A DNA stretch of 51,794 nucleotides from Lachnospiraceae bacterium (lineage in GTDB: Bacteria > Bacillota > Clostridia > Lachnospirales > Lachnospiraceae): assembly GCA_017456585.1 (NCBI GenBank), contig JAFTJD010000012.1, positions 1-51,794 on the forward strand, written 5' to 3'. Under the pieces are notes generated by a model. It searched no databases, had not been told where the DNA came from, and saw nothing but the letters and a program-made list of their open reading frames with translations. Numbering within the stretch: the first letter of the stretch is position 1; each line of letters opens with the position of its first letter. A program made the position numbers and the translations under genes. Shown piece after piece: positions 34,861-44,600 of the stretch.

Positions 34861-35843
34861 TGCACTCTAGACGGAAATACGCAGTAATTGCACTGTTTGC
34901 CTTAACAAGCTTTATCTCCGTTATTATAAGCGTCAATATAGGTACGGTAAAATTCAGCATTTCCGAAGTAATTAAAGCACTATTCATACCGGACGACAGT
35001 TCCGCAAGATTGCTAATCTGGAACCTTAGGCTTCCTCGAATTCTTGCCGGCGGTCTCGTAGGTGTATGTCTGTCATTGTCCGGTTGTATTCTACAGGGTG
35101 TAATGCGTAACACTATGGCGTCACCCTCTACCATCGGTGTGACGAGTGGTGCGAGCTTCCTAGGGTATCTTACTTTGGTAGCATTTCCTCAGTTTACACA
35201 CCTGCTTCCTGTTGGTTCCATAATAGGTGCATTCGGAACTACCATGTTAATATACCTTATTGCATATCAGAAGGGTGTCAGCCCTATTAAAATGATTCTG
35301 TCCGGTATGGCGGTGTCTGCAATGTTCGGAGCCTTCAACGACATAATCAAGACCTTTTTCCCGGATGCTCTTAGTAATGCGACCGGATTTCTTGTGGGAG
35401 GACTTAATGGTATAGGCTGGCAGGAATTTAAAGCCATACTTCCCTACGCAGTCGCAGGAATTCTTGTATGTATGCTTCTTCCGGGTAAAATGAATATTCT
35501 TATGCTTGGTGATGAGACTGCCAATTCCCTCGGACTCCGCACGGAGCGATTCCGCTTCCTACTTATAGTTATATCCTCTCTGCTTGCAGGAGCCGCCATC
35601 TCCGTAGCGGGACTTATAAGCTTTGTTGGACTTGTGGTTCCTCACATAGCAAGACTATTAGTCGGTTCGGATTACAAATTCCTGTTCCCGGCTTCAACAC
35701 TTCTTGGTTTTACACTTGTTACCATTTGCGATACTATCGGACGCGTTATAATGCCACCGGGTGAGGTTCCGGTAAGCATTATCCTCTCTTTTATAGGAGC
35801 ACCATTTTTCTTATACCTTCTTAGAACAAGACAGAAAGGATGA
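34857..35843 (+). CDS. FecCD-family iron/haem ABC permease
   Basis: Membrane subunit of a haem, siderophore or cobalamin importer (BtuC/FecCD family), 328 residues with about ten membrane segments. Family marks are LRLPRILAGGLVGVCLSLSG, NTMASPSTIGVTSGASF and GLISFVGLVVPHIARLLVG. The ATG overlaps the flavodoxin stop. A single permease implies a homodimer. Confidence 0.93.
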   Translation: MMHSRRKYAVIALFALTSFISVIISVNIGTVKFSISEVIKALFIPDDSSARLLIWNLRLPRILAGGLVGVCLSLSGCILQGVMRNTMASPSTIGVTSGASFLGYLTLVAFPQFTHLLPVGSIIGAFGTTMLIYLIAYQKGVSPIKMILSGMAVSAMFGAFNDIIKTFFPDALSNATGFLVGGLNGIGWQEFKAILPYAVAGILVCMLLPGKMNILMLGDETANSLGLRTERFRFLLIVISSLLAGAAISVAGLISFVGLVVPHIARLLVGSDYKFLFPASTLLGFTLVTICDTIGRVIMPPGEVPVSIILSFIGAPFFLYLLRTRQKG

Positions 35844-35847
35844 TACT

Positions 35848-36630
35848 ATGTATTTCGGATTTAAGAACATGATGATTCGTTACGGCAACAAAACTGTTCT
35901 TGAGGATATTACAACCGAGTTCCCAAAAGGAAGTGTTGTCACCATAATCGGTCAAAACGGCTGTGGTAAATCAAGTCTACTAAAGACTGTCTCCAAAGCA
36001 GTAACACCAAAATCCGGTGATATTCTGTATGAAGATAAGCCGTTGTCATCATACAGACCTAAAGACCTCGCTAAAAAGATTGCTTATCTTCCGCAGGTAC
36101 ATAATTCACCGCCTGATATAGATGTACGAACCCTCGTGTCATATGGGCGTTACCCATATTCACGCTTAGGGCGTGGTCTTACCTCCGATGACGCCAAGGT
36201 AATAGATGAAACTCTTGCTCTTACCGGACTTACACATCTGCAGGACAGAATCCTATCCACACTTTCCGGTGGAGAACGTCAACGAGCATGGATAGCTATG
36301 ACTATATGTCAGGAACCGGAGATTTTGATTCTCGATGAACCTACCACCTATCTGGATATAAGCTATCAGGTAGAAGTATTAGAGCTTGTTAAACATCTTA
36401 ATCAAAAACTGGGCCTTACCATCATCATGGTTCTTCATGACCTCAACCTTGCAGCCAGATATTCAGATTATCTTTATGCTATCCAAGGTGGTCAGCTTCA
36501 TGCATGCGGAACCCCCAGAGAAGTTCTTACCCGTACTAATTTAAAACATATTTTCAACATTGACGCAAACATTTGTGAGGATGAATGGAATTCTTGTCCT
36601 TACTTCATTCCTCTGAAAGTAGCATTATAA
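35848..36630 (+). CDS. Iron/haem ABC transporter ATPase
   Basis: ATPase of the importer, 260 residues. Walker A is GQNGCGKSSLLK, signature TLSGGERQRAWIAM, Walker B ILILDEPTTYLD, H-loop VLHDLNLAARY. It is of the FecE/FepC type and begins four bases after the permease. Confidence 0.95.
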   Translation: MYFGFKNMMIRYGNKTVLEDITTEFPKGSVVTIIGQNGCGKSSLLKTVSKAVTPKSGDILYEDKPLSSYRPKDLAKKIAYLPQVHNSPPDIDVRTLVSYGRYPYSRLGRGLTSDDAKVIDETLALTGLTHLQDRILSTLSGGERQRAWIAMTICQEPEILILDEPTTYLDISYQVEVLELVKHLNQKLGLTIIMVLHDLNLAARYSDYLYAIQGGQLHACGTPREVLTRTNLKHIFNIDANICEDEWNSCPYFIPLKVAL

Positions 36631-36656
36631 ATATTTATATCGAAAGGATTTTTACC

Positions 36657-37781
36657 ATGAAAAAGTTATGCTCTGCCCTTTTAATAGGCGCATTATGTTT
36701 AAGTTCATTATTTGTCGGTTGCTCCAAAGATAGCAAAAATACAACCGATGATACTACCTCAAATACAACAGTTGCTTCTACATCTGCTGAGATTGAAGCA
36801 AAAAAAGAAGCTCTTCGTAATGAGTTTCTTGCAGAAGCCAATAAAGTAACCGTAAACGATACTTCCGTCACTTTCTATGATGCTTCCGGCACAGAAAATA
36901 CCATTACAATCAACAAAAATCCACAGAAGGTTGTTAATCTCTACGCAAGCTTTACAACGCTTTGGTACGAGGCAGGCGGTGTTGCGTCAGGCTGTATAGG
37001 CGGAAGCAGCTCTTCTGAATTATACAAGGAGTACATTGGCAGGGATATCACTACTGATACCGGAATGAATGTAGTAGCTACATCTTCTGCCGGCAAAAAA
37101 TGGGATGTTGAAACCATCATAGCCATGCAACCTGATTTGATTATCTGTTCAACAGCCATGAGCGGTTATAAGACTATAAGCGGTCCTGCTGCCGCAGCAA
37201 ATATACCTCTTATTGCTTGTAACTATGATAACTTTGCAGATTATCTTAAGTGGTTTAAGGTTTTCTGTAACCTCACTGGCCATCCTGAATTGTGGGAAAG
37301 TGTTGCTCTTCCTGCACTTGATGATGTAGTTACTTCTCTCGTTGAGTGCCCTACAGCGAACAATCCTAGAGTATTCAGCATCTTTGCTTCTGTTTCTAAC
37401 AGCTCACTTACTGCCAACACTTCAAACACTGTTATCGGCGCTATGATTACCGCCATGAACGCCACTAATATCGTAGATGAATGGGATAATTCAACAGGCG
37501 CTGAGCGTTTAGATATTAATCTCGAAACCGTTTTTGCGGCTAATCCTGACATAATTCTTATACAGTGTCATGCCGACCCGGACGAAGTGCAAACGCTTGT
37601 CAACGCAACATATGGCGATAACCCTGTATGGCAATCACTTGACGCAGTTAAGAATGGTAAGGTTTACTTCCTTGAGAAAACCTTATATCATAACAAGCCA
37701 AACAGCCGCTTTGCAGAAGCTTATCAGAAGCTTGCAGCAATCCTTTATCCGGATACAGAATTTTCTTTCAAGACTAATTAA
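36657..37781 (+). CDS. Haem/iron substrate-binding lipoprotein
   Basis: Surface lipoprotein that captures the ligand. Signal peptide with lipobox LFVGC (Cys near residue 22), a short Ser/Thr/Asp linker, then a BtuF/FepB-like two-lobe fold joined by a long helix (VVNLYASFTTLWYEAG, TIIAMQPDLIICSTAM, NPDIILIQCHADPDEVQ). 374 residues. The frame stays open to 36585 inside the ATPase gene, but the ATG at 36657 with GAAAGGA and the signal peptide fix the start. A haem ligand is inferred from the next gene. Confidence 0.9.
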   Translation: MKKLCSALLIGALCLSSLFVGCSKDSKNTTDDTTSNTTVASTSAEIEAKKEALRNEFLAEANKVTVNDTSVTFYDASGTENTITINKNPQKVVNLYASFTTLWYEAGGVASGCIGGSSSSELYKEYIGRDITTDTGMNVVATSSAGKKWDVETIIAMQPDLIICSTAMSGYKTISGPAAAANIPLIACNYDNFADYLKWFKVFCNLTGHPELWESVALPALDDVVTSLVECPTANNPRVFSIFASVSNSSLTANTSNTVIGAMITAMNATNIVDEWDNSTGAERLDINLETVFAANPDIILIQCHADPDEVQTLVNATYGDNPVWQSLDAVKNGKVYFLEKTLYHNKPNSRFAEAYQKLAAILYPDTEFSFKTN

Positions 37782-37795
37782 CGGAGTGAGCCAAA

Positions 37796-39046
37796 ATGTA
37801 TACAGCGCGTTATAAAAGTCACCATGATGCTTCACGGTCTCTCAAAAAGAAATTTACCTTGCAGATAGACAAAGAAGATTATCTTAGAACCAAACTGGCA
37901 CAACCAACTGATGAATCTCTGGTTCTGTATCTGCATGTACCATTTTGTAATAAAGTTTGTTCTTTTTGTCCGTTCCACAGACCTGACAAATTAAGACGCA
38001 GAACCTATCACGAGTATCTGTTGGAGCAGATAGACCTTATTAAGGATTTACCATATATGCGTTCAACAGTGAATGCGATAAACTTTGGCGGAGGCACTCC
38101 TACTGCCTTAACTCCTTTACAGATGGATATAGTTCTTAGTAAGCTTCATGAAAGCTTTAACATCAGTAAGGACGCCGAAATCAGTCTGGAATCTTCTGCA
38201 ACAGAGTTATCTGATGAAATGCTTGATGTCCTGGTGAAAAATAAAGTTAATCGCCTTTCCATCGGAGTTCAGACATTCCAGGATGAGACCAGGCAATTAT
38301 TCGGCCGACGCGGAAGCGGCGAGCATGCTGCAGCAAGAATAAAGCGTGCTCTTGATTATGGCATTACAAATACAAATATAGACCTTATCTATCACTATCC
38401 GGGTCAGACCGAGAATATGTTAATGAAGGATATCGAAGTTATACGTTCTCTTGGTATCGCAGGTCTCAGCTTCTATCCGCTCATGATTCATGACAAGACA
38501 CCTCTCGCTGCCAAGATTACCGATGCTGACCGCATGGATCTGGCAGACATGGAAAGAGAGTATTATCTTCATGACATAATCGTAAATGAGCTTGCTAAGG
38601 ATGGTTTCGACTTCTTAGAGCTTAACAAGCTTGTAAGAAACAATTTAGATAATTATGAGTACATGTCCCTTCGCCACAGCGTTGGTAGCTGTGTTGCCAT
38701 CGGCGAAGGTGCCGGCGGTAATATTGGTGAATATTATTATAAGCACTCCTTTGAGGATTCGCTTGTAAGTGATAGTGTACCGATATGTAGCAAAGGGCGT
38801 ATCGTAGACCCTTTGTACAGAGTTATGGATGCATTTATCTATGATTTGCAAAAAACTAAGGTTGATTTGGCAGAATACTCAAACAAGCTTTCAATTAACC
38901 TTGAAAATCTGCTTAATCCTTTAATAGTTAAGCTCGAAGAAAATGCCATGCTTACAAGAAACGGAAGCATAATTAAACTTACAACCAAAGGCAGATTCTG
39001 GGGTAACAATATCATTGATGATCTTGTACGCTTGATACTTGTATAA
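37796..39046 (+). CDS. HemN-like radical SAM enzyme, ChuW/HutW/HmuW type
   Basis: Radical SAM protein of the HemN superfamily, 416 residues. The cluster motif is PFCNKVCSFCPF (Cys51, Cys55, Cys58) and the SAM-binding GGGTPTAL follows; SIGVQTFQDETRQLFGR is a HemN-family segment. Its place at the end of a haem-type importer operon with a flavodoxin points to anaerobic haem-opening methyltransferases (ChuW, HutW, HmuW) rather than coproporphyrinogen dehydrogenase. The usual fourth Cys of HemN (CxxxCxxCxC) is replaced by Phe60. Confidence 0.8.
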   Translation: MYTARYKSHHDASRSLKKKFTLQIDKEDYLRTKLAQPTDESLVLYLHVPFCNKVCSFCPFHRPDKLRRRTYHEYLLEQIDLIKDLPYMRSTVNAINFGGGTPTALTPLQMDIVLSKLHESFNISKDAEISLESSATELSDEMLDVLVKNKVNRLSIGVQTFQDETRQLFGRRGSGEHAAARIKRALDYGITNTNIDLIYHYPGQTENMLMKDIEVIRSLGIAGLSFYPLMIHDKTPLAAKITDADRMDLADMEREYYLHDIIVNELAKDGFDFLELNKLVRNNLDNYEYMSLRHSVGSCVAIGEGAGGNIGEYYYKHSFEDSLVSDSVPICSKGRIVDPLYRVMDAFIYDLQKTKVDLAEYSNKLSINLENLLNPLIVKLEENAMLTRNGSIIKLTTKGRFWGNNIIDDLVRLILV

Positions 39047-39067
39047 AGTTCATCCTTTAATCCAAAA

Positions 39068-39117
39068 CAGCGGCAACCACCGGTTAATGTATATCCGATG
39101 GCTGCCGCCCTTATTTT
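39068..39117. terminator. Terminator between the haem operon and the TPR/AAA gene
   Basis: GCGGCA (39070-39075) pairs with TGCCGC (39103-39108), extended by CCA/TGG and CCGG/CCG pairs inside. It lies between convergent genes, with TTATTTT on the plus side. Confidence 0.75.
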
Positions 39118-39128
39118 ACTGTCAAACC

Positions 39129-41546
39129 TTATTTAAAATCTATCTCCTTAAGCATCTTAACCTGAACATCGCCGGAATTCTTTCTCTTAAAGAAATGCTT
39201 TCTGCTATTTTTTCTGATAGCTTCATCTACTATCTCTTTTATATCTTCGAACTCAACCGAGAAATCATCCTTGGTAATGCGGGATATTCTTGCCGAGAGT
39301 GCGAGTTTCGCCATATCATCAATTATATAGCCCTTTTCCTTGCAATAATTTCTTGCTATCTCTACCCATTCAGCAATCTCTATCTCCTTAAGCTCAATAT
39401 AGTGATTAAAGTAGGTACGTGCTTCCGGCACTTGTGCAAAAATGTATTCAACAGCCTCTTTGGTGTCCTCGAATACAACTATCATACCACCGGTCTGTCC
39501 TGACATGAATTGCAACAATCCCTGCAAGGTTCCTTTACTCATTCTGGCTGCATGCTCTATAAGCAAATCTGCATCATTGAGCATGGAAAAGGTCTCTTTA
39601 ATTCCCTTATTATTAAGTCGCTCTCCGGAAATCTTGGCGATTCTCCTACCACCTCTTCTGCGAATATTGTTAATCTCTTTAATCACTTCTATCGCCAAGG
39701 TAGTCTTGCCTGATTTGTAATCTCCTACAACAAGAATATTACCTTCTGCAGAGCGCTCTGTTGGTGCCTTCTCTGCCACTGCCTGGAATACCGCAGTTAG
39801 CTGCGCTTCCATTCCTCTCATATACAAGAAACGCTTAAATGTTTCTTTCTGTTCAGCAGTAAGTCGACCTTCAAGATAGAACGCTTCTTCTGCCTCTGCC
39901 ATCATCTCGTCTGTAGCCTTAGACACTGCCTCTGATATGCCACTGATATCCTCGTCCTCGACTTCCGTTGTCTCCGGCTCTATTTCCTCTGCGTAGGCTT
40001 CTTCGTTAGCCTCTGTTTCCTCATAGTTCTCTTCTATCGGCTCTTCCTGCGGAATCTCTTCTGTCTCAAGCTCTATGGCTTCTACATTAGTCTCTTCGGG
40101 AACCTCCGTCGGAATCTCTTCCTCTACAGGCTCTTCCTCCGGAACTTCTTCTGCTTCAAGCTCTGTAACTTCTGCATTAGTCTCTTCAGAAGGCTCCTCA
40201 GAAAATTTTTCCTCTACCGGTTCTTCCTCCGAATTCTCTTCTGCCTCAGGCTCTGTAGCTTCTGCGTTAGTCTCTTCAGAAACCTCCTCCGTAGACTCTT
40301 CTTCTATAGGTGCTTCCTCCGGAACACTCTTCTCGTCATCCTTCGTCACTGTAACAAAAGGTGCTTCCTCCGGATTCTGTTCCTCATACATGGCAAGAAC
40401 CTCTTCCAAAGTCATCTGTCCTTCTATCTGGTCATCATTTGCCATGTTTGCCACTCTAAGCTTGTCTATTCTTATGGTATCCTTAGTCAGAATCGGATTC
40501 ACCGGTGTTGTCTCTGCCGGTGGCACTTCTTCTGTAGCTTCTGTCATAGAAGTGGCAGCTTCCGCCGCTTCTACTACTCCCGCAGCTTCTTCCTTATCGC
40601 CATCTATAGTCTGCGCAGCTCTCTGTTTAAGCATCTCTGCTTTCTCGAACTTCTTAGCCGCAGTTGCCCCTGCCTTTTTACGTGCTTTAAGAGGCTTCTT
40701 TCCATCCATACGCACAGGCTTCGCTTCACCTTCCGGCTTCTTATCCGCCTCCGATGTCTCTTTCTTAGGTTTTTTCTCCTCTGTAGCAGCAGTTGGTACA
40801 TTCTCCGTCATTGTATTTTCCGTCGATTCTGCCTTTACTGTAGTTTCTGTCTTTGTTGCTACCGCATCAGCCGCCTCTGCTTCCATGCCTGTATTCTCTA
40901 TATCGTCACTACCTGCACCCTCTATATCGATAGTCGCAAGAATAGCTTCCTTGACCTCTGTCTGTCTCTCAGTAAGCGGTGTCATAAGCTCCTTTAACAT
41001 AAGTGCCTTAAGAACAACTTCTCCTTCACCGAACCATAGGAAAATCTCATCACACTGTTTTACGCAAGCCTCATACATTCCCGCTTCATAATAATTAATG
41101 GCAAGCTCATAACTCCACCACTCGTCCATGTCATTCTTCTTGTATTCTTCAAGAATAACAACCAATGTCTCCGGTGCCGCTCCCTGCCTCTTATTAATCT
41201 CATAGAGAAGTTCAAATCTTCGGTTATCCTTGGGTGACAGGTTAACGAAGTCCTCATAATACTTCTTAGCTTCCTCAAAATCCCTGCTCTTAATACTAAG
41301 CTCAGTAAGACGATATGCAAGCCTTCTGCCTATAGGTGCCTTCTCGTATGCCATAAGAAGAATCTCTTTGGCATCCTCATATCTTCCGCATTTCTCATAA
41401 GCAGTAGCTACCGTCATGAGCATATTAGTATTTCTAACGCGTCGCCAATCTATCGTATCTGATATCTTCGCTGCTGTTTTATAATCATCCTGTCCGACCA
41501 GCTTTGTAATCTGTTCAGCTCGTACATTGTATTCATATTTGTCCAA
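39129..41546 (-). CDS. TPR, acidic-repeat and AAA-type ATPase protein next to jetABC
   Basis: Unnamed three-part protein of 805 residues. Residues 30-200 are tetratricopeptide-like helices. Residues 210-540 are low-complexity, Lys/Ala-rich then acidic, with four 30-residue tandem repeats (411-530, core SEETNAE and EAEE). Residues 560-805 are an ATPase domain with Walker A GDYKSGKTT (608-616) and a C-terminal lid resembling CbxX/SpoVK AAA proteins (IVVFEDTKEAVEYIFA). The start is TTG at 41546 with AGAGGTGA ahead. It follows jetC by 123 bases and has its own promoter. No nuclease motif is visible. Confidence 0.8.
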   Translation of the reverse strand: MDKYEYNVRAEQITKLVGQDDYKTAAKISDTIDWRRVRNTNMLMTVATAYEKCGRYEDAKEILLMAYEKAPIGRRLAYRLTELSIKSRDFEEAKKYYEDFVNLSPKDNRRFELLYEINKRQGAAPETLVVILEEYKKNDMDEWWSYELAINYYEAGMYEACVKQCDEIFLWFGEGEVVLKALMLKELMTPLTERQTEVKEAILATIDIEGAGSDDIENTGMEAEAADAVATKTETTVKAESTENTMTENVPTAATEEKKPKKETSEADKKPEGEAKPVRMDGKKPLKARKKAGATAAKKFEKAEMLKQRAAQTIDGDKEEAAGVVEAAEAATSMTEATEEVPPAETTPVNPILTKDTIRIDKLRVANMANDDQIEGQMTLEEVLAMYEEQNPEEAPFVTVTKDDEKSVPEEAPIEEESTEEVSEETNAEATEPEAEENSEEEPVEEKFSEEPSEETNAEVTELEAEEVPEEEPVEEEIPTEVPEETNVEAIELETEEIPQEEPIEENYEETEANEEAYAEEIEPETTEVEDEDISGISEAVSKATDEMMAEAEEAFYLEGRLTAEQKETFKRFLYMRGMEAQLTAVFQAVAEKAPTERSAEGNILVVGDYKSGKTTLAIEVIKEINNIRRRGGRRIAKISGERLNNKGIKETFSMLNDADLLIEHAARMSKGTLQGLLQFMSGQTGGMIVVFEDTKEAVEYIFAQVPEARTYFNHYIELKEIEIAEWVEIARNYCKEKGYIIDDMAKLALSARISRITKDDFSVEFEDIKEIVDEAIRKNSRKHFFKRKNSGDVQVKMLKEIDFK
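39957..40316 (-). repeat. Four 90-base in-frame repeats (30 residues each)
   Basis: Successive 30-residue units at residues 411-440, 441-470, 471-500 and 501-530 share EEPVEE, (S/P)EETN(A/V)E and E(A/T)EE. The fourth unit is the most diverged. The antisense frame is Ser-rich and open, which is a composition effect. Confidence 0.85.
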
Positions 41547-41582
41547 AATCAGCTCACCTCTAATGAATATACATCTGATACT

Positions 41583-41612
41583 ATTTTACCCATTCTCAAT
41601 ATACATTGTCAA
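41583..41612 (-). promoter_or_regulatory. Promoter of the TPR/AAA gene
   Basis: On the minus strand: TTGACA (41612-41607), 18-base spacer, TAAAAT (41588-41583). It lies in the gap after jetC, so this gene can be expressed apart from jetABC. Confidence 0.7.
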
Positions 41613-41669
41613 CCTTTGTTCTCATTATTCAGGATTTTTCGACAAAGATTTCCCCTTGATTATTGGGCA

Positions 41670-44600
41670 TTATAATTCCAATGTTGCCTGCTCATAGTTG
41701 ATTGCCTTGTACTCAAGATTATCTCTTGAAACATTGCTGAAATAGTCAACTACAACTGTCTGCTGGCGACCTCCCACAAGCTTCTGTCCCAATACATAGT
41801 TAACATCAAATCTTCCGGTTATAGCAGGAGTCGCACCTCTTGCCGGAACGATAAGCTGTACGCTATTAGTCTTTAGAAGCTTAAAAATAGGCTCCCATAT
41901 ATAGATATCCTTAGCTGCACCGAAAGGATTATCGATAAAAATAACCTTCCTGAGTCCCGTCTGTGCATTCGGAGAATTAATATTGGAAATATAATTAATA
42001 ACGCCGATAAGGAACTGAATATAAATACCCTGTGACTGTCCCGTACTACCAACAGCTTCTTCGTATCTTAAATATCTACTCTGCTCCTTTATTCGCTCTC
42101 TCTTATAGAGATTAAGGCGAATCGCATTCATATCTGTTACTATTACCGCAAAAAGTCTCTTCCATGAAAGACCGTTTCTTATGTGCTTAAGTCTGTCTGC
42201 CGTATTATCTATCTCATCTGCCTGATGAACAAGCTTATCTATGTACTTAGACATATTCTCTTTTCTTTCTTCATCACTTACATACGGAATCTGCAAGCCT
42301 ATAATAGAAATCACTTCATCATCCATTCTGATAGTTGAGAGTTTGGACAGCTTATCCAACTCAAGCTTGATATTCTCACAGGTCTGCAAGCACTGATTTT
42401 CAAAGTTGTCCTTCATTGCCTGCATATCCTCTATTCCACGCATTACACGCTCTTTCTCAAGCTTAATATATGATATAGTTTCTTCGACATTATTCTTTAA
42501 TTCTACAACCTCTTGCGAAGAAGTAGGTACGTCAACATGATCTCTTAATTCTGTCGCAAGTCCGTGTGCATTAAGCTTAAGAAGCATTTCAACAAGACGC
42601 TGCTTACTTCTTGCAAAATCCTCGCGGCGTTCGAATATCTCTTTGCGTATGGCATCATATTCCTTTATGGTTTTATCATATAATACTTCTACCATATTTT
42701 CATCCGCAATAAGTACCGCCTCTGCGTCAAGACGGATATTCTCAACCTTGAAGATTCTCTCAAGCTCTTTCTTCATGAGCACGAAATCCCTGTTCTTCTC
42801 CTCGAGCTCATTCAAACGCACTTCAAGCTGTTTAAGTCTCTTTGTAAGCTCCTCTATCTCCAGTTTTCTCGCCGCCACATACTCCGTCGGATTTTCTTCA
42901 CCTATGTCTAACTCTTCATAAACCCCATATTTTTCTATAATAGACTTAATCGCATGCGAAACGCTTCCTTCTATCCTGTTCTTCTCGTCCCTGGTCGCAG
43001 TTGCCTCTTTTTGAAGAAGCTTAAGTTCGCTTTGACTTCTGTTTATGGCATCCCTGATTCTAAGAAGTTCTTCCTTCTCTGTCTTAAAAAGCGCATGGGA
43101 ATTATATGCCTCTGCAAGCTTTTCCTCATTTGCTTCATTGTACGCCAGTGTCTGAAGAGATTTGCTCATGGCAAACTCAAAGTTATTCAAGAGCTGTCTC
43201 TTATCTTCCGTTCCTGCATACTCCTTGTCAAAAGCGCTCTTTACTCCGGCAAATTTAAGCGCAGCTGCTTCATAATCCAATCTGTCATATGAAGTCGCTT
43301 TAAGCGCATCCGTATTCCTGTAAAATGCTTTATAAAGAGACTCCCATTCGTCCTCTATCCTGCTAACCGCTGCAAGAATACTGTGTATTCTGTCTTCTCC
43401 GGCTTTCTTCTTTGATGTAAGGTCTTCGATATGTGACTTAAGAGATAAAGCAGTCTTTGTCAACGCAGCAATTTGTTCCGAGAACCTCTTCTTCTGCTCT
43501 GCAAGCTCCGTAAGTTTCTCCGCGTATCCCGCAATCTTATCTAAGCGTTCATTTTCTCTAAGAAGTGCGGCCTTCTGGTTTTTCTTGGACGCAAGTTCCT
43601 CCTCTGAGCGTTTTATCTCATCCGTATAGCTTTGAATAAATCCAACTGTTTCCTCTCGTTTTGCCTTTGCATTTTCAAGCTCTGCATTAGCTCTCTCATA
43701 CTCATCCCATATCTTATTTTCTTTATCGCCATATACACTTCTGTAATTGCATATGAACTCATAATCCTCTTTAAGAATTTTTTCCTGTCCCATATTCTTT
43801 AAGAGTTGATCTTTAAGGGATGCAAGTTTGTCGGTAAGCTTGTTAATATGTTCTGCCTTTAATGTCTCATCTGTATACCATCTGCCTGCAATTGTAGGGA
43901 AAAAGATATCCTTGCCTGATTCATAGCTATCGTATTCCTCAAATTCCTTAACAGCCATAATCGGCACGGGAAAAACCCCTATCTCTTCAGGGCAAATACT
44001 ATCATCAGCAGAAAGCTTCTCAAGCTCATCCGCAGATTCTACCATTAAGGCAAACGGAAGTACCCTGCATCTTTCAACGACAGCTTCCCTGTCTTCCTCA
44101 GGCACTCCGAGAAGATAATCCTCGCCATTAATAACCCTGAATCCATAGCAACGTTCGATATAATCCTTTATTCTGTCACGCTCTTTTGTATTAACGGTCA
44201 CCTGATTGGAGTTATATCCCTCCAAAATATCCTCACATTCGCTTCCTTTTCTTACAAGCTCAGCTTGTCTCTCACAGAGAATACGATAATTCTTAAGAAC
44301 TACCTGCGCAAGCTCCTCAACACTCTTTACCTCATATGCTGTACGCATAGCCTGGATACGCTTTTTGTCCTCTTTAAAAACCTCTACTGCCTTTATATCC
44401 TTATCTACCTTGGCATTAAGTCTCGTTATATCTGAACCAGCCTTGTCAAAGTTTACCTGAGCTTCAATCAAAGCATCATGAAGCTCTCTTCCCCTACTCT
44501 CAAGATCCGCTATAACAGCTCCGGCTTCTTCAATAATTCTCTCATTCTTCAAAATGAGCGCAGAAACATCAGCCCCAACCAACAAGCCTGCTTCACCCTG

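Noticed and set aside
40075..41091. 338-codon Ser-rich frame opposite the TPR/AAA gene
   Set aside because: It is the antisense image of Glu/Ala-rich codons; no ribosome site, and composition is low complexity.
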